Shown: in pieces, positions 1 through 6,284 of the stretch
How positions within the stretch are numbered: the stretch's first letter is position 1
How the letters are laid out: every line of letters begins with the position of its first letter
Assembly (NCBI GenBank): GCA_029983555.1
Contig: JASBZH010000055.1
Span: 1 to 7,616 of the forward strand
DNA length: 7,616 bases
Reading direction: 5' to 3'
Origin: Peptoniphilus sp.
GTDB taxonomy: Bacteria > Bacillota > Clostridia > Tissierellales > Peptoniphilaceae
Notes under the pieces: generated by a model
What the model was told of the DNA's origin: nothing
The model's database searches: none
The model's input: the letters and a program-made list of their open reading frames with translations, nothing else
Translations under genes and position numbers: made by a program

Positions 1-5
1 CCTTA

Positions 6-43
6 AAGACCTAACAGGAATCTTTAATTCCGTTGTAGGTCTT
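6..43. other. Imperfect inverted repeat at left edge
   Basis: The arms AAGACCTA (6-13) and TAGGTCTT (36-43) are exactly complementary. A second inner stem, GGAA (17-20) with TTCC (28-31), closes a 7-nt loop. The right arm runs directly into the first copy of the intergenic repeat, so the hairpin may be part of the same repeat unit. No U-tract follows on either strand, so it is not a typical terminator. The gene it might belong to would lie outside the window. Confidence 0.4.
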
Positions 44-75
44 ATACTGTAAGTGCGACTACGCTCGAGATGACG
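39..75 (+). repeat. Intergenic direct repeat, copy 1
   Basis: The core (49-75) begins GTAAGTGCGACTACGCTCGA and ends GATGACG. It matches copy 2 at 207-233 with a single A/G difference. The left extension GTCTTATACTGTAAGTGCG (39-57) is repeated exactly at 243-261. The other strand reads CGTCATCTCGAGCG, which resembles the 'GTCATCTCGA'-type dispersed intergenic repeats seen in many bacterial genomes. That resemblance is from memory and is not proof of a family. Confidence 0.75.
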
Positions 76-121
76 GATGTGGGTGCATCTTCTTTAACAG
101 TTTTATTTAATTTTAGTAACG

Positions 122-187
122 AAAAAGTATGACAAGAGGACGTTTCTTGGCCAAGCGGCCTCGAGTGGTCAGATTGTCATACTTTTT
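122..187. repeat. Perfect 14-bp inverted repeat with GC-rich 38-nt loop
   Basis: AAAAAGTATGACAA (122-135) pairs perfectly with TTGTCATACTTTTT (174-187). The 38-nt interior is much richer in GC than its surroundings and has its own symmetry: the palindrome CTTGGCCAAG (146-155), GGCC/GGCC (149-152 with 157-160) and GAGG/CCTC (136-139 with 159-162). Because the stem ends in A-runs and T-runs, it could act as a bidirectional terminator. It could also be a small palindromic repeat element or a structured RNA. It lies between copies 1 and 2 of the direct repeat. Confidence 0.6.
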
Positions 188-206
188 TGATTTCTATTTT
201 AATCTA

Positions 207-233
207 GTAAGTGCGACTACGCTCGGGATGACG
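207..233 (+). repeat. Intergenic direct repeat, copy 2
   Basis: This copy equals the 27-nt core of copy 1 (49-75) except for G instead of A in CTCGGGATGACG. It lacks the left extension GTCTTATACT present in copies 1 and 3. It lies 20 nt after the end of the 122-187 inverted repeat. Confidence 0.75.
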
Positions 234-242
234 CGTTTGTAA

Positions 243-278
243 GTCTTATACTGTAAGTGCGGCTACGTTTGGGTGATG
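243..278 (+). repeat. Intergenic direct repeat, copy 3 (degenerate)
   Basis: GTCTTATACTGTAAGTGCG (243-261) is identical to positions 39-57. The rest, GGCTACGTTTGGGTGATG, is a diverged version of the core. The copy starts only 9 nt after copy 2 ends. Copies 1 and 3 share the extended left part, whereas copies 1 and 2 share the intact right part. Confidence 0.65.
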
Positions 279-325
279 TGAATTAAGTTTTTTCACACTA
301 CTTCTACATTACTAAAGATAAAGGC

Positions 326-360
326 AAAAAAAGAAAAGGGCCACTTTCTCGTGGCCCTTT
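326..360 (-). terminator. Rho-independent terminator of alkaline phosphatase gene
   Basis: AAAGGGCCAC (335-344) pairs with GTGGCCCTTT (351-360) as a 10-bp stem around a 6-nt loop. Read on the minus strand, the stem is followed by a T-rich run (TTCTTTTTTT). It lies 17 nt beyond the stop codon of the phosphatase gene, which is the expected place for its terminator. Confidence 0.9.
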
Positions 361-377
361 CTAAGTTTCTGTCTTAT

Positions 378-1994
378 TTATTTAATGAGGTCAAAAGCAT
401 CTTTAGATACATAAGTTGATCTTCCTGTGTAAACTGTGATTCCCTTTAGTTCTACTTTTTCGCCGTTTTTTATTGCGTAGTTTTTAGATACTGGGAAAGT
501 TACTTTGTCATCACCTTTTGTAACTACTACTTCATAGTTGTTTTTTCCTAAGACATTAAATTTAACTTGTGCATCTTTTCCTTCAAATCCTTCTCTAACT
601 GGATTGTAAAGTTCTTCTGTAAGTGCGTTTAGGTCAAGGTCCAATATGTCTTCTAGATATTTTCCAATCTCGTTATTGTGAATTGTTCCCATAAGTCTTT
701 TTGCACCTTCTGCTGTGGAGTAACAGTATAGTCCAATATCTCCACCAACGTGTCCTCCAGTTGTCCAAGTGATGTGACTTCTTGCTGAAATTACTCTACC
801 TATTGCAGATTCTGTTTCTTTTTCATTTTTAATGAAGTTTAATTCTTCATCTGTTAAATCTGTTATGTTGTAGTTATCTTTCATAACTTCTTTAATGTTT
901 GATTTGTCTTCATTTAATAATGTTGCTGCTTTTGTTGTAGAAATTTTTGCATCGGCAATTATCTTTGTGAATTCTTCTAGTGGAACTTTGTCATAACCAC
1001 TTGATATGTCTCTGTGTCCGAAAGTTATTCCGCCAGTTCCGTGGTCAGCAGCTATTACGATAACTGTGTCTTTATTTTTATCTGCAAAATCTTTTGCAAC
1101 TTTTACTGCATCGTCAAATGCTTTGATGTCGTTTACCATTCCTACTGGGTCGTTAGAGTGAGCTCCCCAATCTACTTCCGATCCTTCTACCATTAAGAAA
1201 AATCCCTTGTCATTTTTAGAAAGTACATTAAGTGCTTTGTCTGTCATTTCTGCTAGTGATGGTTCTTTTTTAGGGTCTCTATCTACGTCAAAAGCTAAGC
1301 TCTCTTCGTCAAATAATCCCCAAAGTTTTTCTGCTTTAGATGCTTTCATTGCTTCTGGTGTTGTTACATAATCGTATCCAAGATTTTTAACTTCTGAGAT
1401 TAAGTCTTCCTTGTCGTCTCTTGTATTTTTATCTAGATATTTTGAACCAGCTCCAAGAACTACGTCCATATTTTGATATACTTGTTGCTCTCCTAAATCT
1501 TGATAATTGTGTCTGTCAGGATTGTGAGCTGAAAAGTCAGCTGGCGTTGCGTGTTGAACGTTTGAAGTTGAAACGATTCCTGTTGATCTTCCACTTCTTT
1601 GTGCCCCTTCAAGTACGTTTGCGATAGGCATTTTAGCTTTCTTTTCGTCGAAGTCTTCTGCTCCTGGCATGCCAGCTTTTGTTGGATATACTCCGATAAA
1701 TGGTGATTCTGTTTTTATTCCAGTTGCCATTGCTGTTGCTGCTGGTGCTGAGTCTGCCATTGGAGTATCTGAATTATTTGTTCTAACCATTCCTGTTGAG
1801 ATGTCGTCCATTACAAATTTTTTGTCTTTAGTCATCCATCTTGCTGTGGTATAAGCTTCGACACTCATTCCGTCTGGTATCATCATAATTACATTTTTTG
1901 CGCTTCCATAATCTTTATTGCCTGCAAATATAAAGTTTGGCAACAAAGTTACAACTGCAAGGGCAGTTGCCATAATTTTTTTAGTATTCTTCAC
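378..1994 (-). CDS. Secreted alkaline phosphatase
   Basis: The 538-residue protein is a metal-dependent phosphomonoesterase of the PhoA superfamily, exported to release phosphate from organic esters outside the membrane. Residues 1-24 form a signal peptide: KNTKK, a hydrophobic core, then FIFA before GN. Catalytic-site motifs are in family order: IPDGM (Asp41), ADSAPAATAMATG with the phosphorylated Ser82, HATPADFSAH (about 148-157), EGSEVDWGAHS (Glu270, Asp275, His279), ADHGTGG (Asp317, His318) and TGGHVGG (His415). The last ~75 residues form a beta-rich tail (KNGEKVELKGITVYTGRSTY) resembling the stalk domains of Firmicute surface proteins. The start is GTG, supported by AGGAGG (2000-2005) 5 nt upstream. 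It is a single-gene unit with its own terminator. Possible PhoP-type control is listed separately. The family assignment is firm; substrate preference is unknown. Confidence 0.95.
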   Translation of the reverse strand: MKNTKKIMATALAVVTLLPNFIFAGNKDYGSAKNVIMMIPDGMSVEAYTTARWMTKDKKFVMDDISTGMVRTNNSDTPMADSAPAATAMATGIKTESPFIGVYPTKAGMPGAEDFDEKKAKMPIANVLEGAQRSGRSTGIVSTSNVQHATPADFSAHNPDRHNYQDLGEQQVYQNMDVVLGAGSKYLDKNTRDDKEDLISEVKNLGYDYVTTPEAMKASKAEKLWGLFDEESLAFDVDRDPKKEPSLAEMTDKALNVLSKNDKGFFLMVEGSEVDWGAHSNDPVGMVNDIKAFDDAVKVAKDFADKNKDTVIVIAADHGTGGITFGHRDISSGYDKVPLEEFTKIIADAKISTTKAATLLNEDKSNIKEVMKDNYNITDLTDEELNFIKNEKETESAIGRVISARSHITWTTGGHVGGDIGLYCYSTAEGAKRLMGTIHNNEIGKYLEDILDLDLNALTEELYNPVREGFEGKDAQVKFNVLGKNNYEVVVTKGDDKVTFPVSKNYAIKNGEKVELKGITVYTGRSTYVSKDAFDLIK

Positions 1995-2030
1995 GATATC
2001 CTCCTAAATTATTATTCGTTGATTTAAATT

Positions 2031-2080
2031 TAACAAATAAATGTAAATTATGTTTAGTAAATTTGTAAATTATGTATTAA
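2031..2080 (-). promoter_or_regulatory. Candidate PhoP-box-like array upstream of alkaline phosphatase
   Basis: On the minus strand, hexamers spaced exactly 11 bp apart read TTAATA (2080-2075), TTTACA (2069-2064), ACTAAA (2058-2053), TTTACA (2047-2042) and TTGTTA (2036-2031). Four of the five fit a loose TTWAYA-like pattern. In Bacillus, PhoP binds TT(A/C/T)A(C/T)A repeats about 11 bp apart at Pho regulon promoters, including those of alkaline phosphatases. The array lies 37-86 bp upstream of the GTG start. The region is very AT-rich, so chance similarity is possible. No strong -35/-10 pair stands out. Confidence 0.35.
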
Positions 2081-2097
2081 AAGCGAAAAATACACAT

Positions 2098-2118
2098 AAA
2101 AAAAGCCCCTTGCGGGGC
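2098..2118 (-). terminator. Rho-independent terminator of hpf
   Basis: GCCCC (2105-2109) pairs with GGGGC (2114-2118) around a TTGC loop. On the minus strand it is followed by seven T (2104-2098). It lies 9 nt past the hpf stop codon and separates hpf from the phosphatase gene. Confidence 0.88.
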
Positions 2119-2127
2119 CGCATAATT

Positions 2128-2646
2128 TTATACTTCTATAATTCCATAGTTTCCATCGTTTCTTTTATATAAAACTTTAATTGTTTCTAAATCTTCATCT
2201 AGGAATATAAAGAATTTGTGATTCAAGAGTTCCATTTGTAGTATGGCTTCTTCTTCATTCATTGGATTTAATTGGAATTTTTTTCTCTTTACGATATTAG
2301 TTTTTTCTTCTTCTGTTTTATCTTCAATTAAATCGAATCTGATTGTGTCGTTGTTTTGATATCTGTTTTTAAGTCTTGTTTTATATTTCCTTATTTGTCT
2401 TTCTAATGCATCCACAGCTCTATCTATAGAAGTGTACATGTCATCTGTTGTCTCTTCTGCTCTAATTATAGTATCAGGTAAAAATACAGTTACCTCCACA
2501 GTTTGACTTTCCTTTATAACTGAAAATACCACTCTCGCTTCGATTTCTTCTGAGAAAAATTTTTCAAGTTTTGATAATTTCTTTTCAGCCATGTCCTTTA
2601 AGCTATCTGTGAGTTCTATATTTTTTCCAACAAAATTAAATAACAT
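2128..2646 (-). CDS. hpf: Ribosome hibernation promoting factor, long form
   Basis: The protein binds the 30S decoding region and joins 70S ribosomes into inactive 100S dimers when growth slows. The product is 172 residues, the usual size of long HPF in Firmicutes. The N-terminal S30AE domain (about 1-97) opens MLFNFVGKNIELTDSLKDMA and includes the helix TSIDRAVDALERQIRKYK. A charged linker follows, and then the dimerisation domain (118-172), with KRKKFQLNPMNEEEAILQ and ending DGNYGIIEV. I start at the ATG at 2646 because AAGGAAGGAG lies just upstream. An in-frame TTG at 2685 would add 13 residues, but it has no ribosome binding site and its extension is encoded by the Shine-Dalgarno itself. 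The gene is monocistronic and divergent from the FUSC-like gene. Confidence 0.95.
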   Translation of the reverse strand: MLFNFVGKNIELTDSLKDMAEKKLSKLEKFFSEEIEARVVFSVIKESQTVEVTVFLPDTIIRAEETTDDMYTSIDRAVDALERQIRKYKTRLKNRYQNNDTIRFDLIEDKTEEEKTNIVKRKKFQLNPMNEEEAILQMELLNHKFFIFLDEDLETIKVLYKRNDGNYGIIEV

Positions 2647-2686
2647 AAAAGTCACTCCTTCCTTGTATAGATAATGTTTACCCAAG

Positions 2687-2714
2687 ATTTTATTTTTATA
2701 TCACAGTAGTGTAA
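2687..2714 (-). promoter_or_regulatory. Possible hpf promoter
   Basis: On the minus strand, TTACAC (2714-2709) and TAAAAT (2692-2687) are separated by 16 nt. This would start transcription near 2680 and give a leader of about 35 nt. Both boxes are imperfect. An overlapping TATAAA just upstream is an alternative -10. Confidence 0.3.
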
Positions 2715-2728
2715 GATATACATTTGTA

Positions 2729-2756
2729 TTTACTAAAAGTATTTTTTGGGTATTAA
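2729..2756 (+). promoter_or_regulatory. Possible promoter of the FUSC/562-residue operon
   Basis: TTTACT (2729-2734) and TATTAA (2751-2756) are 16 nt apart and lie 28 nt before the start codon. Both boxes are weak matches to a sigma-A promoter. An inverted repeat, ATACA-TT-TGTAT (2718-2729), overlaps the -35 box and could be a regulator site. Confidence 0.35.
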
Positions 2757-2784
2757 TTAACTAAATTCATGTGGGGATGGTGTT

Positions 2785-3693
2785 ATGAAAAAAGAAGATA
2801 TTCCAGTTATAAACAATATAAATTATAAATATAGAATTGGCATGAGAGCTATAAAGACAGGGCTTGCTGTTACTATCGGACTATATATATCACAACTTTT
2901 AAAGATAAATTCTCCAATTTTTGTATCTATAGCTGCCGTTTCAACAATGAAGGCGTCTTTGTATGAGTCTCTTTCTGACACCAAGAAGAGACTTTTTACA
3001 TGTGTATTTGGTGTAATTCTCGGTTATCTATCTTCTAAAATTTCTTTGCCAGTTTATTTTGAACCCATCATCGCTGGGATTGGAATTTTAATCATAATAT
3101 ACATTTTAGTCGTCTTTGACATGAAGAAGATGACCCAGTTATCCTGCATAGTCTTTGTCGCATCTTTTGCTTCTGAATCGAAGTTAATTTATGCAGTAAA
3201 TAGAATTATTGGAACTGTCGTCGGAGTTGGCGTTGGCGTAATGGTAAATTACTTTATTTCTTCTCCAAATATTTACAGACAATATATTGAGTCTGTCAAA
3301 AAATCTTATCGCTCTGCCAATAGAGCGCTTAGGGCTTTAATCGTCGACAAGGTGATTGATTTTTCTGAATTCAGCACAGACTACAAAAAGACGACCGAAT
3401 TTTATAATCTGCTAAAAAAAGAAGTTCAAACTCCATTTATTAATGGGATAGATATTTCTGATGAGAAGAAAATGATGTCGCTACTCGACAGCATATCGGT
3501 TCGGTTTGAGATTATTAAAAATTTCAAAGGCGAGAAACTAAACGAAAATGTTGTGGCAAAGTTAAATAAAAGATACAATGTAGATAAGAAGTCGACTGAT
3601 TCGCTATCAGAGTCTGAAATGGTTGATAATTATCACATAGAGTCGATTTTAAAATATTTAGATGATCTTAAGATATTAATAGGTGAAAAATAA
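2785..3693 (+). CDS. FUSC / aromatic acid exporter (ArAE)-type membrane protein
   Basis: This 302-residue protein has an N-terminal half with about six hydrophobic segments (roughly residues 22-40, 43-60, 68-84, 91-111, 116-130 and 138-158) and a hydrophilic, partly helical cytosolic C-terminal half (about 160-302). The motifs IKTGLAVTIGLYIS, VSTMKASLYESLSDTKKRL and NRIIGTVVGVGVGVMVNYF are typical of the ArAE_1/FUSC family in Firmicutes (YgaE/YqjA-like). Family members are thought to be exporters of aromatic acids or other toxic organic compounds, but the substrate here is unknown. The ATG follows GGGGATGG, a modest ribosome binding site. The stop codon overlaps the next start by one base (TAATG), so the two genes are probably translationally coupled. 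Confidence 0.85.
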   Translation: MKKEDIPVINNINYKYRIGMRAIKTGLAVTIGLYISQLLKINSPIFVSIAAVSTMKASLYESLSDTKKRLFTCVFGVILGYLSSKISLPVYFEPIIAGIGILIIIYILVVFDMKKMTQLSCIVFVASFASESKLIYAVNRIIGTVVGVGVGVMVNYFISSPNIYRQYIESVKKSYRSANRALRALIVDKVIDFSEFSTDYKKTTEFYNLLKKEVQTPFINGIDISDEKKMMSLLDSISVRFEIIKNFKGEKLNENVVAKLNKRYNVDKKSTDSLSESEMVDNYHIESILKYLDDLKILIGEK

Positions 3694-5381
3694 TGTTAAA
3701 AATTAATGATATATACGATACTTTCAAAAATATAATGGAACTGTCGAAGAACTTTTCGTTTAATCCTTCGATTACAATTGGGGATAAAAGTAACCCCGAT
3801 GTAATATATCCGTTTGAAAGAGAAGATTTTACTTCTTGGAATGACTTTGACAAGGATGGGAATAGAAATCATCTCGACGGCGCTCTAGTTTTTTCTCTTA
3901 AAGATAAGGAGCTTGAGCCTGGAGATATTGTGAGAATAAAAGACTCTCTCCTCTCTTCTTACGTATCTATTTTTAATCTGATTATAGATGAAGATTCTTA
4001 CAAGGCTTTTGATCTCATGACGAAAAACTCATTCTCTTTAGCAAAAACTCCAGCTCTATCTGATTTAAAATCTGGAATGTATGTGATGAGAATTGCTTTT
4101 TTTGACGATGATGTTTTTGCTCTTCACATACTTAGAAAAGTAAGAGACGAATCTTTTGATGAATCTGTGGAAAAAGAGTGGAAAAACTTTTTAGAAATTA
4201 AAAATTTCTCATTAAAGAGTAAAGACGAGATGATTTCGATTTTAAAAAAACACCTTCCAGATTTACTTTTAATTTACTATTTAATCGACCACGACATATA
4301 TGATTTAGTTCAAGCTGGCAAAAGAGTTGGAATATATGACAGGGTAGTTCCCGCTTTTAGTAAGGAAGATTTTAAGGTATTTAAAAATTTTGTTGAAAGA
4401 TTAAATGTAAAAAACTTTAATGACATAAATACTGACGAAGAGGCCCTAGTTTCATTTTTTGCACAGTTTTACGAAAACTTCTTAAAAAAGCAAAACTTTA
4501 CCTACACTAGCTACAATATGCCCTTTGATATGATAATTAAAAATTCTTGCATAGATGGATTTTATCCCACTGGCGAAGCTCTAAGCGATGGAATAAATCT
4601 CTTTTATGACTTCTACACTATGCTTAAAGATGAAGGCAGAAATGTAGATTATATTTTATACTGTCTGGAAAATTCCAAAAACAATATTTTGAATTTGCAA
4701 AATACTTTAAAATCAACTCCAAAGGGTTTTTATATAGATGAAAATATTTTGCAGTGCGTAGTGGAAAGTGAGAATGACGAGGATTCAGATTTTTTAGAAA
4801 ATTATGAGACTTTTCTAGATATCGTCGAGAACGAATACATTACAATTCTTTCGAGTGACAATATTTCTCCAGGAATTTTGATAGAACTTGCAAAAACTTT
4901 TGGCATAAAGCCTACGAGAGAAGTTAAAAATTATAAAAATTATCACTTCCCTCTAATTCAAGTTTTTCTATCATTTTCTAAAGCTAAAGATATTTTAAAG
5001 ACAGAAGTATTTGAAAACACAAAGTATCTAACTTTTGACGAGTCAGCTGAAAAGTATTTTATAATGCCAGATGAAATTAAAAAGACAGTTTGGATAAAGA
5101 CTATTTTAGACAAAAACTTTTTAAAGAAGACTTTTGAAAATGATGCTAAAAAATATTCAGAATTTACTATCGATTTTATAACTGATTTAAATAATGACAA
5201 GAGGGTTATGAATTACGACATCAAAAAGGAATTTTTGCCAATTGTCGATGGTTTGGAAAGTTTTGGAGTGATAAAAAAAGACAGATACTACAAACTAACT
5301 AAATTTGGAAAAACTCTCTTCGACTACTACTCTTTGGCAAACAAAAAGGACAATGTAATAAAGGTAGATTTTTCAAAGTAA
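3693..5381 (+). CDS. Uncharacterised 562-residue cytosolic protein coupled to FUSC-like gene
   Basis: I do not recognise the family. The protein has no signal peptide and no membrane segment, and it is rich in Lys, Asp, Glu, Phe and Asn. Residues about 65-145 look beta-rich, with two similar Gly-centred strands, EPGDIVRI (75-82) and SGMYVMRI (about 127-134), suggesting a small barrel. The middle (about 160-500) is mostly helical. It includes PTGEALSDGINLFYDFYTML, which looks like the amphipathic helix of a protein-protein or integrase N-terminal-like bundle. The end (about 514-546) reads like a winged helix: an EFLPIVDGLESFGVIKK helix, then YYKLTKFGKTLFDYY as the wing and last helix. No catalytic motif is visible. 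The ATG overlaps the upstream stop by one base, with AGGTG just before it, so it is made with the membrane protein. The function could be regulatory; this is inference only. Confidence 0.8.
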   Translation: MLKINDIYDTFKNIMELSKNFSFNPSITIGDKSNPDVIYPFEREDFTSWNDFDKDGNRNHLDGALVFSLKDKELEPGDIVRIKDSLLSSYVSIFNLIIDEDSYKAFDLMTKNSFSLAKTPALSDLKSGMYVMRIAFFDDDVFALHILRKVRDESFDESVEKEWKNFLEIKNFSLKSKDEMISILKKHLPDLLLIYYLIDHDIYDLVQAGKRVGIYDRVVPAFSKEDFKVFKNFVERLNVKNFNDINTDEEALVSFFAQFYENFLKKQNFTYTSYNMPFDMIIKNSCIDGFYPTGEALSDGINLFYDFYTMLKDEGRNVDYILYCLENSKNNILNLQNTLKSTPKGFYIDENILQCVVESENDEDSDFLENYETFLDIVENEYITILSSDNISPGILIELAKTFGIKPTREVKNYKNYHFPLIQVFLSFSKAKDILKTEVFENTKYLTFDESAEKYFIMPDEIKKTVWIKTILDKNFLKKTFENDAKKYSEFTIDFITDLNNDKRVMNYDIKKEFLPIVDGLESFGVIKKDRYYKLTKFGKTLFDYYSLANKKDNVIKVDFSK

Positions 5382-5396
5382 GTTAACTATATATGT

Positions 5397-5421
5397 AAAA
5401 AGTGTCAATCTCTTGACACTT
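5397..5421 (-). terminator. Hairpin in convergent intergenic region (weak terminator)
   Basis: AAGTGTCAA (5400-5408) pairs perfectly with TTGACACTT (5413-5421) around TCTC. On the minus strand a short T-run (5401-5397) follows, and on the plus strand an A-rich stretch follows. It therefore fits best as a second terminator for rpsF-ssb-rpsR, or as a stabilising 3' hairpin for the plus-strand operon, whose stop codon is only 18 nt away. Confidence 0.5.
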
Positions 5422-5488
5422 AAAATTAAAAAAGCTCAAAAAACTTATCTCATTATAAGGGACAAGCTTTTTGAGCTTTATATTTTTA
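5422..5488. terminator. Bidirectional terminator between convergent operons
   Basis: AAAGCTCAAAAAACTT (5431-5446) pairs with AAGCTTTTTGAGCTTT (5464-5479) with one mismatch in 16. The 17-nt loop holds CTTAT/ATAAG complementarity at its base. On the plus strand, ATATTTTT follows. On the minus strand, TTTTTTAATTTT follows. It can therefore end both the exporter operon (plus) and the ribosomal operon (minus). Confidence 0.8.
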
Positions 5489-5525
5489 ATAAATTTAAAC
5501 GCCTAAATAGGCACTTTTATTTGTA

Positions 5526-5750
5526 TTAGTCAGCACTGTATGGAATAAGTGCGATTTGTCTTGCTCTTTTAATAGCAATTGTCATTTCTCTTTGGTGTTT
5601 AGCGTTTAGGCCAGTAATTCTTCTTGGAAGAATTTTACCTCTGTCAGAAATGTAATTTCTAATTGTTTCTACATCTTTGTAGTCAATTTTTTTAGTCTTA
5701 TCCTTTTCAAATGGATCGACTTTTCTTCTTCTGCCAAATCTTCTTTGCAT
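5526..5750 (-). CDS. rpsR: 30S ribosomal protein S18
   Basis: The 74-residue protein is a full-length bacterial S18, which pairs with S6 on the 30S platform. The signature is clear: RRKVDPFEKDK near the N-terminus, KDVETIRNYISDRGKILPRR and LNAKHQREMTIAIKRARQIALIPY. There are no cysteines, so this is the zinc-free form of S18. AGGAGG (5760-5765) sits 9 nt before the ATG and overlaps the last base of the ssb stop codon, so it is the third gene of the S6-SSB-S18 operon. A short GCCT/AGGC hairpin (5502-5513) and the stronger hairpins at 5397-5488 lie downstream. Confidence 0.97.
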   Translation of the reverse strand: MQRRFGRRRKVDPFEKDKTKKIDYKDVETIRNYISDRGKILPRRITGLNAKHQREMTIAIKRARQIALIPYSAD

Positions 5751-5764
5751 TTATTTTACCCTCC

Positions 5765-6271
5765 TTAAAATGGAATATCCTCATCGTCAATAGGGAAAAA
5801 ACCGTCGTTGTCATTTTTGTCAACACTTGAGAAGTCGTCGTTATAAGCAGAATTTACTGGTCCTTGTTGTTGGTTTTGGTTTGGTGCGGAAAATCCTCCT
5901 TGGTTTTGATTAAAACCACCTTGATTTTGTCCACCATTTTGTGATCCAACAAAAGTTATGTTATTAACAACTACATCTGTAGTGTAAACTGTTCTGCCTT
6001 CTTTTTCGTAAGAACCTGTTTGGATTCTTCCTTCGATGCCAATTTGTGAACCCTTTTTAAAGTAGTTAGAAATAAGCTCTGCACTTGCACCAAAAGCTGT
6101 GCAACTTATAAAATCTGCAGTTGCTTGGTTATTGGCTTCAAGCTCTTGTTTCTTTTGTCTACTTAGTCTTCGATCAACTGCAACAGTAAATCTCGCAATT
6201 GCAAGTCCGTTTTGACTGTAACGAACGATTGGATCTCTAGCTAGTCTTCCTATTAAACAAACACTATTCAT
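5765..6271 (-). CDS. ssb: Single-stranded DNA-binding protein
   Basis: This 168-residue SSB coats single-stranded DNA in replication and repair and recruits partner enzymes through its C-terminal tip. The OB-fold spans about residues 1-108: MNSVCLIGRLARDPIVRYS, then ADFISCTAFG and YFKKGSQIGIEGRIQTGSYE. A flexible linker (about 110-150) rich in Gly, Asn and Gln holds two NQGGF units. The acidic tip ends DDEDIPF, the partner-binding motif. The ATG follows AAGGAG by 6 nt. The gene starts 13 nt after rpsF stops and ends 14 nt before rpsR starts. Its place between S6 and S18 marks it as the main chromosomal SSB and not a plasmid or phage copy. Confidence 0.97.
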   Translation of the reverse strand: MNSVCLIGRLARDPIVRYSQNGLAIARFTVAVDRRLSRQKKQELEANNQATADFISCTAFGASAELISNYFKKGSQIGIEGRIQTGSYEKEGRTVYTTDVVVNNITFVGSQNGGQNQGGFNQNQGGFSAPNQNQQQGPVNSAYNDDFSSVDKNDNDGFFPIDDEDIPF

Positions 6272-6284
6272 AAAAAACTCCTTA

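Noticed and set aside
39..278. CRISPR array
   Set aside because: There are only three repeat copies, with unequal spacing (131 and 9 nt between units), one of them degenerate, and no spacer pattern or cas genes.
1014..1854. Plus-strand open frames at 1014-1196, 1421-1627 and 1669-1854
   Set aside because: They lie wholly inside the alkaline phosphatase gene on the opposite strand, have no ribosome binding site or recognisable domain, and their composition follows from the antisense frame.
2647..2685. 13-residue N-terminal extension of HPF from a TTG codon
   Set aside because: It has no ribosome binding site, and the extension covers the strong AAGGAAGGAG that serves the ATG at 2646. Other HPFs begin at the equivalent of that ATG.
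3668..3853. Minus-strand open frame of 61 codons
   Set aside because: It is antisense to the junction of the two coupled plus-strand genes and has no family resemblance.
4958..5200. Minus-strand open frame of 80 codons
   Set aside because: It is the shadow of the 562-residue gene. The Phe/Lys/Ser-rich product is typical of AT-rich antisense frames.
5502..5513. GCCT-AAAT-AGGC hairpin just after rpsR as its main terminator
   Set aside because: The stem is only 4-5 bp and no continuous T-run follows. The hairpins at 5397-5488 are much better terminators.
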